This document shows positions 29,032-37,279 of a stretch of DNA of 64,000 nucleotides, piece by piece. The notes below the pieces were generated by a model. It saw only the letters and a program-made list of their open reading frames with translations. It was not told the origin of the DNA and ran no database searches. Position 1 is the stretch's first letter; the number at the start of each line of letters is the position of its first letter. This stretch comes from CAVSKL01 sp963728475 [NCBI: Candidatus Eiseniibacteriota bacterium] (GTDB taxonomy: Bacteria > Eisenbacteria > RBG-16-71-46 > JABDJR01). The stretch covers positions 124,001 through 188,000 of the forward strand of contig CAVSKL010000004.1 in the NCBI GenBank assembly GCA_963728475.1, read 5' to 3'. The translations under genes were made by a program, and so were the position numbers.

Positions 29032-29036
29032 GTAGC
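28040..29036. repeat. ~450-bp tandem duplication carrying palindromes, two full copies and one partial
   Basis: Copy 1 is 28040-28490, copy 2 is 28491-28939 and a partial third runs 28940-29036. The copies look roughly 90% identical by eye. Each full copy has four GGACCCGGGTCC sites, a variant TACCCGGGTTCG and an AT-rich block (GAACATTATCTAATTGATTG) at about 28343 and 28804. A diverged piece of the same AT-rich/GATTGCGGG motif starts the region at 27741. Confidence 0.85.
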
Positions 29037-29249
29037 CGGCCGGCCTCCCTGACCTTCGGGTTGGCCTCCCCGCCGCTCCCCCCGCCCCACCACTCACACC
29101 CGCGCCGCCACTCACATTCGCCCCGACCGCCCCGCCGCTCCCCCTGCTCCGCCACTCACACCCGCCCCGACCCGCCCGCGCCGCAGCTCCGCCCCCCCCA
29201 CACTCCGCCGCTCCCCCCACTCCGCCGCTCCCCCCGTCCCCGGCCACGA

Positions 29250-30149
29250 CTACTTCCCCCGCCGTTCCTCCAGGTCCTCGATCCGCCGCGGCCAGTCCTC
29301 CCGGAGGAGCCGCGAGAGCGCACGGTCGACCAGGAGCTTCCCCCCGGTCTGGCACCGCGGGCAGTAATTGCACTCGTTCTCGGCGTACACGATCCGCTGC
29401 ACCGCCGTCCCGCACACCGGGCACGGCTCGCGATAGCGGCCATGCACCGCCATCTCCGGCCGGAACGCGGTGACCTTCTCCGGGAACTTCCCGGCGGCCT
29501 CGGCGCGGAGGCGCTCGGTCCACTCGTCGAGCACCGCGCGCGCGGCTTCGAACAGCCGCCGCATCCCGTTCTCGGAGAGCCGGCCGGTGAGCGCCAGGGG
29601 GGAGAGCCCCGCCCGGTGGAGGATCTCGTCCGAGTAGGCGTTGCCGATCCCGCTCACCAGCCGCGGGTCGGTGAGGGCGCGCTTCAGGGTGTGGTTCTCG
29701 GACCGGAGCGAGGCCGCGAAGGCCTCGAACCCCGCGTCCGCCACCTCGAGGCCCCCCGGGTCGAGCGCCGCCAGCCCCGCCTCGCCCCGGACCACGTGGA
29801 GCGAGGCGCGCTTGCGGGTGCCGGCTTCGGTGAGGGTGAGGGTGCCGTGCTCGAAATCGAACGCCGCCAGACCGATCCGCCCGCCTGGTTTCGCGCCCGG
29901 GGGTTTCCAGTGGAGGCGGCCGGCGATCATGAGGTGCAGCACCAGGAAGAGATCCTCTTCCAGCGCGAACACGATGCGCTTGCCCATCCGGCGAAGGCCG
30001 GCCACCCGGCGGCCGAAGGCCGCTTCCACGGGCGGTTCCACCGTCCGCAGCAGGAACGGTCCCGTCACCCGCACCCATTCCAGGGTGTGCCCGGCCACCC
30101 GGGCCTCCAGTGCCTCCAGGTAGACTGCTATATCAGGCAATTCCGGCAT
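29250..30149 (-). CDS. mutM: Fpg/MutM-family DNA glycosylase
   Basis: 299 residues. The enzyme removes oxidised bases such as 8-oxoguanine and cuts the abasic site. The N-terminus MPELPDI provides the catalytic Pro2 and Glu3. The helix-two-turn-helix phrase [18 protein letters not shown] is present, and a C-terminal zinc finger has CPVC then YCPRC. After the finger the usual short QR end is replaced by [10 protein letters not shown] and a further 20-residue tail, which suggests a branch of Fpg/Nei with possibly different lesion choice. The start at 30149 is fixed by the required N-terminal Pro. It is divergent from yggS across an 18-bp repeat array, and its 3' end faces the palindrome array. 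Confidence 0.92.
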   Translation of the reverse strand: MPELPDIAVYLEALEARVAGHTLEWVRVTGPFLLRTVEPPVEAAFGRRVAGLRRMGKRIVFALEEDLFLVLHLMIAGRLHWKPPGAKPGGRIGLAAFDFEHGTLTLTEAGTRKRASLHVVRGEAGLAALDPGGLEVADAGFEAFAASLRSENHTLKRALTDPRLVSGIGNAYSDEILHRAGLSPLALTGRLSENGMRRLFEAARAVLDEWTERLRAEAAGKFPEKVTAFRPEMAVHGRYREPCPVCGTAVQRIVYAENECNYCPRCQTGGKLLVDRALSRLLREDWPRRIEDLEERRGK

Positions 30150-30396
30150 GTTTTGGAGTTTCCCTTCGGTTTCCCCCGTCCCCCGGGGAGGACCCCCCCG
30201 TGCGAGCCGCCCGGACTGAGGGATATTACGCAATCCGGTGGCGGCGATCCCGAAGGCGGCTCCCGGGCCGGCCCGCGACGGGGGAGTGAACGTCCCGCCC
30301 CGCTCGCCCCGGCATGGCCGGAGCGGCCAGCCGGGGGGTTCGCGGCGCCGCTTCCGGAACCTCGGGGGAACTGCAACCAGGTCCCGTTCCCGCCGG

Positions 30397-30560
30397 TGGC
30401 CCGCCGAAATCCGGGAGCCCATCGAAATCCGGGAGCCCGTCGAAATCCGGAGGCCCGCCGAAATCCGGGAGCCCGTCGAAATCCGGAGGCCCGCCGAAAT
30501 CCGGGAGCCCGTCGAAATCCGGAGGCCCGCCGAAATCCGGGAGCCCGCCGAAGCACCGGA
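30397..30560. repeat. 18-bp tandem repeat, eight good copies and one degenerate
   Basis: The core CGAAATCCGG recurs exactly every 18 bp at 30405, 30423, 30441, 30459, 30477, 30495, 30513 and 30531, with a decayed copy at 30549. The unit is GCCCGNCGAAATCCGGRG. Alternate copies share the same variant bases, so the array also has a 36-bp higher-order period. Confidence 0.9.
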
Positions 30561-30645
30561 TCCCGGGGAACGCCTCCCGGGGATGGCCCGCCGGCCGCCG
30601 CAACCCCCGAACCCCTTCGCGATTGCCCGGCCCCACCCCGACCCG

Positions 30646-30651
30646 TATAGT
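30646..30651 (+). promoter_or_regulatory. -10 box of a probable leaderless promoter for the yggS operon
   Basis: TATAGT ends 9 bases before ATG 30661 and no ribosome-binding sequence lies between. This is the spacing seen in leaderless mRNAs. It would drive the 12-gene operon that ends at the tRNA-Val gene. Confidence 0.5.
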
Positions 30652-30660
30652 TACCCGTTC

Positions 30661-31386
30661 ATGTCGGAGGAGAGGCCTTTTGCCGCTCCGGGTCCGGCGG
30701 CGGAGCGTCTCCGGACCGTGCGGGAGCGCATCGCCGCCGCCGCCCGCCGGGTGGGACGCGACCCGTCCGGGGTGGGCCTGGTGGCGGTATCCAAGACGTT
30801 CGGCGCGGACCGCGCGATCGAGCTGGCCCGGTTGGGACAGCTCGTCTTTGGTGAGAACCGCGTCCAGGAGGCCCGGGACAAGATTCCCGAGGTCCGGGCG
30901 GCCCTCGTGGCCACGCCGCCGACCTTTCGCCTGATCGGACACCTGCAGCGGAACAAGGTCCGGCAGGCCTTGGCCCTGTTCGACACCGTGGACGGCGCCG
31001 ATTCGGTCAGGCTCCTGGACGAGCTGGAAAAAGAATCGGAACGGGCGGGGAGGCGGACGCCGACGCTCCTGGAGTTCAACTGCTCCGGCGAGGCGTCCAA
31101 GTCGGGATTCGATCCCGGCCAGGCCGCCGCGGTGGCGGAGCGGGTGGCTTCGCTTCAGGCGGTGGAGGTGCGGGGGCTCATGACCATCGGTCCTCTCGCT
31201 CCCGATCCGGAGGCGGCCCGGCCGGCGTTCCGGCGGCTGCGCGAGGTCCGGGACGCCCTTCAGGACCGGCTGGGCCGCCCGCTACCGGAGCTATCCATGG
31301 GCATGAGTGGGGACCTGGAAATCGGCATCGAGGAGGGGGCGACCCTGGTCCGGGTCGGCACCGCCCTCTTCGGGGAGAGAACATGA
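30661..31386 (+). CDS. yggS: YggS/PLPBP-family pyridoxal-phosphate homeostasis protein
   Basis: 241 residues, a single-domain PLP-binding barrel without enzyme activity that keeps free PLP and amino-acid pools balanced. The family motifs are present: VAVSKTF with the PLP lysine, FGENRVQEA, LIGHLQRNK and LSMGMSGD for the phosphate. The start ATG 30661 gives the normal length; longer in-frame starts would run through the 18-bp repeat. It is the first gene of a long operon, and its stop overlaps the start of punA (ATGA). Confidence 0.93.
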   Translation: MSEERPFAAPGPAAERLRTVRERIAAAARRVGRDPSGVGLVAVSKTFGADRAIELARLGQLVFGENRVQEARDKIPEVRAALVATPPTFRLIGHLQRNKVRQALALFDTVDGADSVRLLDELEKESERAGRRTPTLLEFNCSGEASKSGFDPGQAAAVAERVASLQAVEVRGLMTIGPLAPDPEAARPAFRRLREVRDALQDRLGRPLPELSMGMSGDLEIGIEEGATLVRVGTALFGERT

Positions 31387-32213
31387 GCGCGAACGCGTCC
31401 TACCTGGATGACATCCAGAAGGCCGCCCGGACGATCCGGGAGAAGGCCAAGACCGCCCCCAAGGTGGGTCTCATTCTCGGCACCGGCCTCGGCGACGTGT
31501 CGGGCGCGGTGGAGCACCCGGTGCGGATCCCCTACGGCGAGATCCCCGGCTTTTGCGAGTCCACCGCCGAGAGCCACGCCGGGGTGCTGGTCCTCGGCGA
31601 CATCAAGGGCACGCCGGTGGCGGCCATGCAGGGCCGCTTCCACTACTACGAAGGCTACTCCATGAAGGAGGTCACCTTCCCGGTCCGGGTCATGCGCGCG
31701 CTGGGGGTGGAGACGGTGATCGTCTCGAGCGCGGTGGGGGGGATGAACCCGCTCTACTCGCCCGGCGACATCGTGCTGGTGACCGACCACATCAACCTCA
31801 TGGGCGACAACCCGCTCATCGGGCCCAACCACGACGAGTTGGGCCCGCGCTTCCCCGACATGAGCGATCCCTACGACCGGGTGCTCCGCGAGATGGTGGA
31901 AGAGATCGCGCTGGAGGAGCGCATCCCCATCCGCCAGGGGGTGTTCGTGGGGGTGGCCGGCCCCAACCTGGAGACCCGGGCCGAATACCGGTTCCTGCGC
32001 ACGATCGGCGCGGACGTGGTGGGCATGAGCCTCGTCCCCGAGACCGTGGTGGCCGTCCAGGGGGGGATGAAGGTGATCGCGCTGGCCGTGGTCACCGACT
32101 CCTGCCTTCCCGACGCCCTGGAACCGGTGGACATCGCCCGGATACTGGCCACCGCCGCCTCGGCGGAGCCCTCGCTCAAGAAGCTCGTGACCCGTATCCT
32201 GGAGCGTCTCTAG
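31383..32213 (+). CDS. punA: purine-nucleoside phosphorylase
   Basis: 276 residues, the usual length of the trimeric, hexose-phosphate-like PNP group. It splits inosine or guanosine with phosphate in purine salvage. Motifs include GLILGTGLGDV at the phosphate loop, GRFHYYEGYS, VSSAVGGMNP, GVAGPNLETRAEYR with the base-side Glu, and VVTDSCLPD. Start and stop overlap or touch its neighbours (ATGA with yggS, TAG directly followed by the ATG of ileS), so translation is coupled. Confidence 0.95.
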   Translation: MSANASYLDDIQKAARTIREKAKTAPKVGLILGTGLGDVSGAVEHPVRIPYGEIPGFCESTAESHAGVLVLGDIKGTPVAAMQGRFHYYEGYSMKEVTFPVRVMRALGVETVIVSSAVGGMNPLYSPGDIVLVTDHINLMGDNPLIGPNHDELGPRFPDMSDPYDRVLREMVEEIALEERIPIRQGVFVGVAGPNLETRAEYRFLRTIGADVVGMSLVPETVVAVQGGMKVIALAVVTDSCLPDALEPVDIARILATAASAEPSLKKLVTRILERL

Positions 32214-35200
32214 ATGGCCGATTCCGCGCGTCCCGCCCCCGGGACCCCGCCCTTGCCCGTCCTCGACACCGGCATCCTCCAGGCCGCGGAGGAGGAGCGC
32301 ATCCTGGAGTTCTGGCGGGAGGCGTCGGTTTTCGAGCGCTCGATCTCCGAGCGCCAGGGAGCGGAGAGCTTCGTCTTCTTCGAGGGGCCGCCCACCACCA
32401 ACGGCCGCCCCGGCGTCCACCACGTCCTCTCGCGCACGGTGAAGGACCTGGTCTGCCGCTACTGGACCATGCGGGGGCGCAAGGTCCGCCGCAAGGGGGG
32501 CTGGGACACCCACGGGCTCCCGGTCGAGATCGAGGTCGAGAAGGAACTCGGGATCGAGGGAAAGGACCAGATCGAGGCCTACGGGGTGGCCGAGTTCAAT
32601 GCCCGCTGCCGGAAGAGCGTGTTCAAGTACAAGGACGAGTGGGACCGGATCACCGAGCGGATCGGGTTCTGGCTCGATCTCGACCACCCCTACGTCACCC
32701 TGGAGAACGACTACATCGAGACGGTGTGGTGGCTGCTGGGCCAGTGGTGGAAGCGGGGGCTCTTCTACGCCGGGTTCAAGGTGGTGCCGTACTGCCCGCG
32801 CTGCCAGACCGCGCTCAGCGACCACGAGGTCTCGCAGGGCTATCAGACGGTGGTGGACCCCACCGTCTACGTGAAGTTCCCGCTCGCCGACGAACGCCGC
32901 GCCTACGTGCTGGCCTGGACCACAACTCCGTGGACGCTTCCCGGAAACGTGGCGCTGGCGGTGGGTCCCGACATCACCTACGTGAAGGTCAAGCAGGACA
33001 AGGACAGCTACTACCTGGCCAAGGAGCGGCTGGAGATCCTACGCGGGGACTACGAGGTCCTGGAGGAGCTTCCGGGATCGAAGCTGGTCGGCCGGCGCTA
33101 CAAGCCCCTGTTCAAGGGGCTGGACCTGGCCAAGAAGACGGGCAAGGACGCCTACTACGTGGCCGGGGCCGGCTTCGTCACCACCGAGGACGGAACCGGG
33201 GTGGTCCACACCGCGGTCATGTACGGCGCCGACGATTACGCGCTGGGCCGGTCGCTGGACCTGCCCATGCACCACACCGTGGACGAGACCGGCCACTTCA
33301 CCGGCGAGGTGCCCCGCTTCGCGGGCCGCCGGGTGCGCGAGGTGGATCCGGAGATCGTGAAGTTCCTGAAGGACGAGGGGCTCCTCTACCGCCGGGAGAG
33401 CTACGAGCACAGCTACCCCTTCTGCTGGCGCTGCGACACCGCGCTTCTCTACTACGCGCGGGACTCGTGGTACCTCAAGACCACCGCGATCAAGGACCGG
33501 ATGATCGCCGAGAACGCGAAGATCCGCTGGTTCCCGCGGCAGGTGGGGGAGAACCGATTCGGCAACTGGCTCGAGAACAACGTGGACTGGGCGATCTCCC
33601 GCGACCGGTACTGGGGAACCCCGCTCCCGCTCTGGCGCTGCCGGAGCGAGGGGTGCGACTCGGTGGTGTGCGTGGAGAGCCGGGCCGACCTCGCCCGCCG
33701 GGGCGGCACCGTTCCCGACGACCTCCACCGCCCGCACGTGGACGAGGTCACGTTCCCCTGCGAGGGCTGCGGCGGGGTCATGGAACGGGTCCCCTCGGTG
33801 GCCGACGTCTGGTTCGACTCCGGCAGCATGCCCTTCGCCCAGTGGCATTATCCGTTCGAGAACGAGGACATCTTCAACGAGTCCTTTCCCGCCGACTTCA
33901 TCTGCGAGGGGATCGATCAGAGCCGGGGCTGGTTCTATTCGCTCCTGGCCATCGCCACCCTGGTCAAGGACCGGGCGCCCTACCGCGCGGTGCTGGCCAA
34001 CGAACTGGTGCTGGACGCCGAGGGGCGGAAGATGTCCAAGCGGCTCGGCAACGCCGCCGACCCCTGGGAGGTGCTGCAGACCGAGGGGGCGGACGCGCTC
34101 CGCTGGTACCTGTTGATCTCGAGCCCTCCCTGGACGCCCACCCGGTTCTCCCGGGAGGGGGTGACCGAGGCCTCGCGCAAGTTCTTCGGCACCCTGAGGA
34201 ACGTGGCCGCCTTCCTCGCGGTCTACGCCAACGTGGACGGCTGGACCCCGCCCGGGGACCCCCCTCCGGTCGCCGGGAGGCCGGTGCTCGACCGCTGGAT
34301 CCTGTCGCGGCTGGACGGGGTCTCGGCGTCCATGCGCGCCGACCTCGAGGACTACCAGATCACCCGCGCCGGCCGGACCCTGTCCGCCTTCGTCCAGGAC
34401 GAGCTATCCAACTGGTACGTGCGGCGCAACCGCCGCCGGTTCTGGAAGGGGGAGCGGGGCCCGGACAAGGAAGCGGCCTATGCGACCCTGCACGAGGTCC
34501 TGGCCGTCGTCTCCCGGCTCATGGCCCCGTTCGCGCCGTTCCTGGCCGAGACGCTCCACCGGGACCTGGTCGTCCCCTACGACCCCGCCGCCCCCGGGAG
34601 CGTCCATCTCGCCCTCTATCCGGAGCCGGTGGACGGCCGCCGTGACCCCGCCCTGGAGACCGCCATGGCCCGGGCGCTCACCCTCACCGAGCTCAGCCGG
34701 GCCGCCCGGACCGCGGCCGGGCTCAAGGTCCGCCAGCCCCTGGCCCGGCTCCTGGCGGTGGAGGGGAGTCGGGAGCCGCTCCCCGAGGAGATCCTCGAGG
34801 TCGTCCGCGACGAGATCAACGTCAAACAAGTAGAATTTGTTTCCGCGGACCGGGTGGCCTCGGCCCGGCTCAAGCCGAACTTCAAGGCGCTGGGGCCTCG
34901 GTTCGGGGGCGAGGTGAACAAGGTGGCGACGGCGGTGCGCGGGCTGGATCCCGGCGCCGTGCGCCGGGGAATGGAAGAGGGGGCCTGGACGGTAGCGCCC
35001 GCGGGCATGGAGCCGGTCCGGGTCTCCGGGGACGAGGTGTCGGTGGAGGAATCGGGGGCCGAGGGCTTCGCCAGCTTCGAGCAGGGCGGGGTCCGGGTCG
35101 CGCTGGACACCCGGCTCACCCCGGAGCTGGAGCGCGAGGGGCGGGTCCGGGAGCTGGTTCACCGGCTCCAGAACCTGCGCAAGGAGCGGGGGCTCGAGAT

Positions 35201-35402
35201 CACCGACCGGGTGCGGGTGCGCGTGGGCGCGGACGGGGACCTGGCTCGGGCATTGGAAGAACATCGTGGTTTTATGCAGAACGAGTTGTTGGCCGAAACC
35301 CTGGAAATAGCCCCGAGATCCAGCGGGGACGAGGCCTGGGACGTGGACGGGGAGCCGGTGACCGTCCGGCTGGAAAAGGGGCAGCCGAAAGGAAGGGCAT
35401 GA
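32214..35402 (+). CDS. ileS: isoleucyl-tRNA synthetase, type 2 (eukaryote-like), with altered HIGH motif
   Basis: 1062 residues. It loads isoleucine on tRNA-Ile. The domain order is Rossmann catalytic core, editing domain inserted at about 190-400 (TTPWTLPGN), KMSKR at residues 606-610 in GRKMSKRLGN, anticodon-binding helices and a long C-terminal extension as in type 2 enzymes. The HIGH motif, normally HxGH, reads Gly67-Val68-His69-His70 here. In type 2 enzymes this GxHH form has been linked to very strong mupirocin resistance; I recall this from the literature. The gene begins on the base after the punA stop and its own stop overlaps the DksA-like gene. Confidence 0.95.
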   Translation: MADSARPAPGTPPLPVLDTGILQAAEEERILEFWREASVFERSISERQGAESFVFFEGPPTTNGRPGVHHVLSRTVKDLVCRYWTMRGRKVRRKGGWDTHGLPVEIEVEKELGIEGKDQIEAYGVAEFNARCRKSVFKYKDEWDRITERIGFWLDLDHPYVTLENDYIETVWWLLGQWWKRGLFYAGFKVVPYCPRCQTALSDHEVSQGYQTVVDPTVYVKFPLADERRAYVLAWTTTPWTLPGNVALAVGPDITYVKVKQDKDSYYLAKERLEILRGDYEVLEELPGSKLVGRRYKPLFKGLDLAKKTGKDAYYVAGAGFVTTEDGTGVVHTAVMYGADDYALGRSLDLPMHHTVDETGHFTGEVPRFAGRRVREVDPEIVKFLKDEGLLYRRESYEHSYPFCWRCDTALLYYARDSWYLKTTAIKDRMIAENAKIRWFPRQVGENRFGNWLENNVDWAISRDRYWGTPLPLWRCRSEGCDSVVCVESRADLARRGGTVPDDLHRPHVDEVTFPCEGCGGVMERVPSVADVWFDSGSMPFAQWHYPFENEDIFNESFPADFICEGIDQSRGWFYSLLAIATLVKDRAPYRAVLANELVLDAEGRKMSKRLGNAADPWEVLQTEGADALRWYLLISSPPWTPTRFSREGVTEASRKFFGTLRNVAAFLAVYANVDGWTPPGDPPPVAGRPVLDRWILSRLDGVSASMRADLEDYQITRAGRTLSAFVQDELSNWYVRRNRRRFWKGERGPDKEAAYATLHEVLAVVSRLMAPFAPFLAETLHRDLVVPYDPAAPGSVHLALYPEPVDGRRDPALETAMARALTLTELSRAARTAAGLKVRQPLARLLAVEGSREPLPEEILEVVRDEINVKQVEFVSADRVASARLKPNFKALGPRFGGEVNKVATAVRGLDPGAVRRGMEEGAWTVAPAGMEPVRVSGDEVSVEESGAEGFASFEQGGVRVALDTRLTPELEREGRVRELVHRLQNLRKERGLEITDRVRVRVGADGDLARALEEHRGFMQNELLAETLEIAPRSSGDEAWDVDGEPVTVRLEKGQPKGRA

Positions 35403-35779
35403 TGAACAAGAAGGAATTGGACGAGATCGAGAAGGCGCTCCTCGCCGAGCGCGAACGCCTCATCAAGGAGATCAGCCGGCTGGACCAGGGCATGCTCCAG
35501 AACATCAAGGAGTCCAGCGGCGATCTCTCTTCCTATTCGTTCCACATGGCTGACCTGGGCTCGGACGCCTTCGAGCGCGAGATGAGCTACCTGCGGTCCA
35601 CCACCGAGGGCCGGCTCCTCTACGACACCGTCGACGCCCTGCGCCGCCTGTACCGCGAGGAGTTCGGCGCGTGCGAGACCTGCGGCAAGGACATCGGCAA
35701 GGAGCGCCTGCTGGCGCTCCCGCAAGCCCGCCTTTGCATCACCTGCAAGGCGCTGGAAGAGAAGCGAGGTTCCCGCTGA
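35399..35779 (+). CDS. DksA/TraR-family zinc-finger protein
   Basis: 126 residues (125 if the second ATG at 35402 is used). A coiled-coil N-terminal half (ELDEIEKALLAERERLIKEI) is followed by a C4 zinc finger: CETC and CITC about 20 residues apart. Family members bind RNA polymerase through the secondary channel and tune stringent-type transcription. This is a short member of the type often found just upstream of lspA. The start overlaps the ileS stop and the stop overlaps the lspA start, so it is translated in step with them. I do not see the exact DksA tip residues (DxxDxA), so classical DksA function is unproven. Confidence 0.88.
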   Translation: MMNKKELDEIEKALLAERERLIKEISRLDQGMLQNIKESSGDLSSYSFHMADLGSDAFEREMSYLRSTTEGRLLYDTVDALRRLYREEFGACETCGKDIGKERLLALPQARLCITCKALEEKRGSR

Positions 35780-36315
35780 GGTCCCGGATCGCGTTTCTTC
35801 TCTCCGGCTTGGTGGTGCTGGTTTCGGACATCGTGACCAAACGCCTGATCACCACCGGCCTGGAACTGCACGAGGTCCGGCAGGTGGTGGGGGACTACGC
35901 CCGCCTCACCTACATCCACAACCCCGGCGCCGCCTTCGGACTCTTCCCGGGGAGCCGGATCGTGCTCATCTTCGTGTCGGTGGCGGCGGTGACGGTGGTC
36001 CTGTGGGCGGCGCTGCGCCGGAGCACCCCCCTCCACACCGCGCTCCCCCTGGGGCTCATCCTGGGGGGCGCGCTCGGCAACCTCATCGACCGCGTGCGGC
36101 TGGGCCAGGTGGTGGACTTCATCCAGGTCGGCATTCCGCCCCATTATTTCCCGGTGTTCAACGTGGCCGATTCCGCGGTCACGGTGGGGGTGGCCTGGCT
36201 GGCCCTGGGGCTGGTCCTGTGGGGCAAGCCCCAGGAGACCGTCCCCGAACCGGGGACCGGCGGACCCCCGGAGGACGATTTTGGAGCCATGGCGCCGTCT
36301 CGCGACGACGGCTGA
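35776..36315 (+). CDS. lspA: lipoprotein signal peptidase with a probable CTG start
   Basis: 179 residues, a membrane aspartyl peptidase that removes the signal from lipoproteins after lipid addition. There are four membrane segments. The catalytic Asp105 lies in GNLIDR and Asp132 in NVADSAV; NPGAAFG is also present. No ATG, GTG or TTG lies between the DksA-like coding frame and the first membrane segment. The best start is CTG at 35776, overlapping the previous stop (CTGA) with AAGCGAGG 6 bases upstream. An in-frame GTG at 35671 would add 35 residues that are only an out-of-frame reading of the zinc finger. The protein serves the several lipoproteins in this window. Confidence 0.88.
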   Translation: MRSRIAFLLSGLVVLVSDIVTKRLITTGLELHEVRQVVGDYARLTYIHNPGAAFGLFPGSRIVLIFVSVAAVTVVLWAALRRSTPLHTALPLGLILGGALGNLIDRVRLGQVVDFIQVGIPPHYFPVFNVADSAVTVGVAWLALGLVLWGKPQETVPEPGTGGPPEDDFGAMAPSRDDG

Positions 36316-37279
36316 GGCGGGGCAACGCCTGGACCGCTTCCTCCAGTCGAGCCTGGAGGGGGTGACCCGCTCCCAGGTCAAGAAATGGATCGAAGACGGC
36401 CGGGTGACGGTGGATGGGGCGCCGGCCAAGGCGGGACACCCGCTCAAGGCGGGGGAGGCGGTGGAGGTGGCGGTGCCGCCGCCGCCGGCGATCGCGCCGG
36501 AGCCCGAGCTCATTCCGGTCGAGGTGGTCTACGAGGACGATTCGCTGGTGGTGGTGTTCAAGCCGGCGGGGATGGTCGTCCATCCCGGCGCGGGGCGCGC
36601 CACCGGCACGCTGGTGAGCGCGCTCCTGGGGCGGGGAACGGCGCTGAGCCCGGTGGGGGCGCCGCTCCGTCCCGGCATCGTGCACCGCCTGGACAAGGGG
36701 ACGAGCGGGCTCCTGGTGGTGGCCAAGACCGCCGCCGCCCATCTGGAACTGGCCCGGGCCCTGGCCGCCCGGGAGGTGGACCGCCGGTACGTGGCGCTGC
36801 TCTGGGGGACACCCGACCCCGGACGCGGTAGAATCTCGGCGGGCCTGGCCAGGAGCCGGGCCGACCGCCGGCGCATGCGGGTGGTGAGCGCGGGGGGCCG
36901 CGAGGCGGCCACGCGATATGTCGTCCGCTGGTCGGGCGGAACGGTGAGCGCGGTGGCGTTGGCGCTCGAGAGCGGGCGCACGCACCAGATACGCGCTCAC
37001 TTCAAGTTTCTGGGCCATCCCGTGTTCGGGGATCCCGAGTACGGGGGGCGTTCGCGGCGGCTGGGGACGATTCCCGCCGGGGACCGCGCCCGGGCCGAGG
37101 CGGCCTTGAGGATCCTGGAGCGCCAGGCGCTCCACGCGGCGACCTTGGGATTCCGCCATCCGGCGACCGGAAAGCGGCTGGATTTCGAGAGCGCCCCGCC
37201 GCGGGACATGATGGAGGCGGCCGCGGTGCTGGGGGCTCCCGGCCGCGCGCTTTCGATCGGGGTGAAGGAGGATGTATGA
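36281..37279 (+). CDS. rluD: RluD-type 23S rRNA pseudouridine synthase
   Basis: 332 residues. An S4 RNA-binding domain (about 15-75) precedes the RluA-family catalytic domain. Catalytic Asp138 lies in HRLDKGTSGLLVVAK; VFKPAGMVVHPG and ESGRTHQIRAHF are also present. The enzyme converts uridines in helix 69 of 23S rRNA; this specificity is by family resemblance. The start is TTG 36281, inside the lspA 3' end, with GGAGGAC upstream. The ATG at 36289 is out of frame. Its stop overlaps the STAS gene start. Confidence 0.92.
   Translation: MEPWRRLATTAEAGQRLDRFLQSSLEGVTRSQVKKWIEDGRVTVDGAPAKAGHPLKAGEAVEVAVPPPPAIAPEPELIPVEVVYEDDSLVVVFKPAGMVVHPGAGRATGTLVSALLGRGTALSPVGAPLRPGIVHRLDKGTSGLLVVAKTAAAHLELARALAAREVDRRYVALLWGTPDPGRGRISAGLARSRADRRRMRVVSAGGREAATRYVVRWSGGTVSAVALALESGRTHQIRAHFKFLGHPVFGDPEYGGRSRRLGTIPAGDRARAEAALRILERQALHAATLGFRHPATGKRLDFESAPPRDMMEAAAVLGAPGRALSIGVKEDV

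Larger units (their letters stand above)
27683..29249. other. 1.57-kb non-coding region between two convergent genes
   Basis: This region lies between the 3' ends of the exported-protein gene (+) and mutM (-). It holds the palindrome array described separately (27736-29036) and a pyrimidine-rich low-complexity stretch (29056-29246: repeated CCGCTCCCCC and CACTCACACCCGC). Many open frames exist in both strands, but they are by-products of the repeats: they share no codon pattern, start inside repeats and have no ribosome sites. Confidence 0.7.
30150..30660. other. intergenic region between divergent mutM and yggS
   Basis: 511 bases holding the 18-bp tandem repeat (30397-30560) and the yggS -10 box (30646-30651). 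On the mutM side a minus-strand TAATAT at about 30225-30230 may be its -10, about 75 bases upstream of the start. I see no gene. The open frames through the repeat are forced by the 18-bp period. Confidence 0.55.

Noticed and set aside
27756-29035. Several open reading frames of 60-240 codons on both strands in the palindrome region
   Set aside because: They follow from the repeat sequence, which lacks stops in several frames at once. They have no ribosome sites, no consistent codon use and no protein-like composition.
30238-30660. Longer yggS with an N-terminal Pro/Arg/Glu repeat
   Set aside because: The extra part is the 18-bp non-coding repeat. The normal family start is ATG 30661, directly behind a good -10 box.
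35671-35775. GTG 35671 as the lspA start
   Set aside because: It would translate the zinc-finger region of the DksA-like gene in another frame and add 35 residues not seen in the family.
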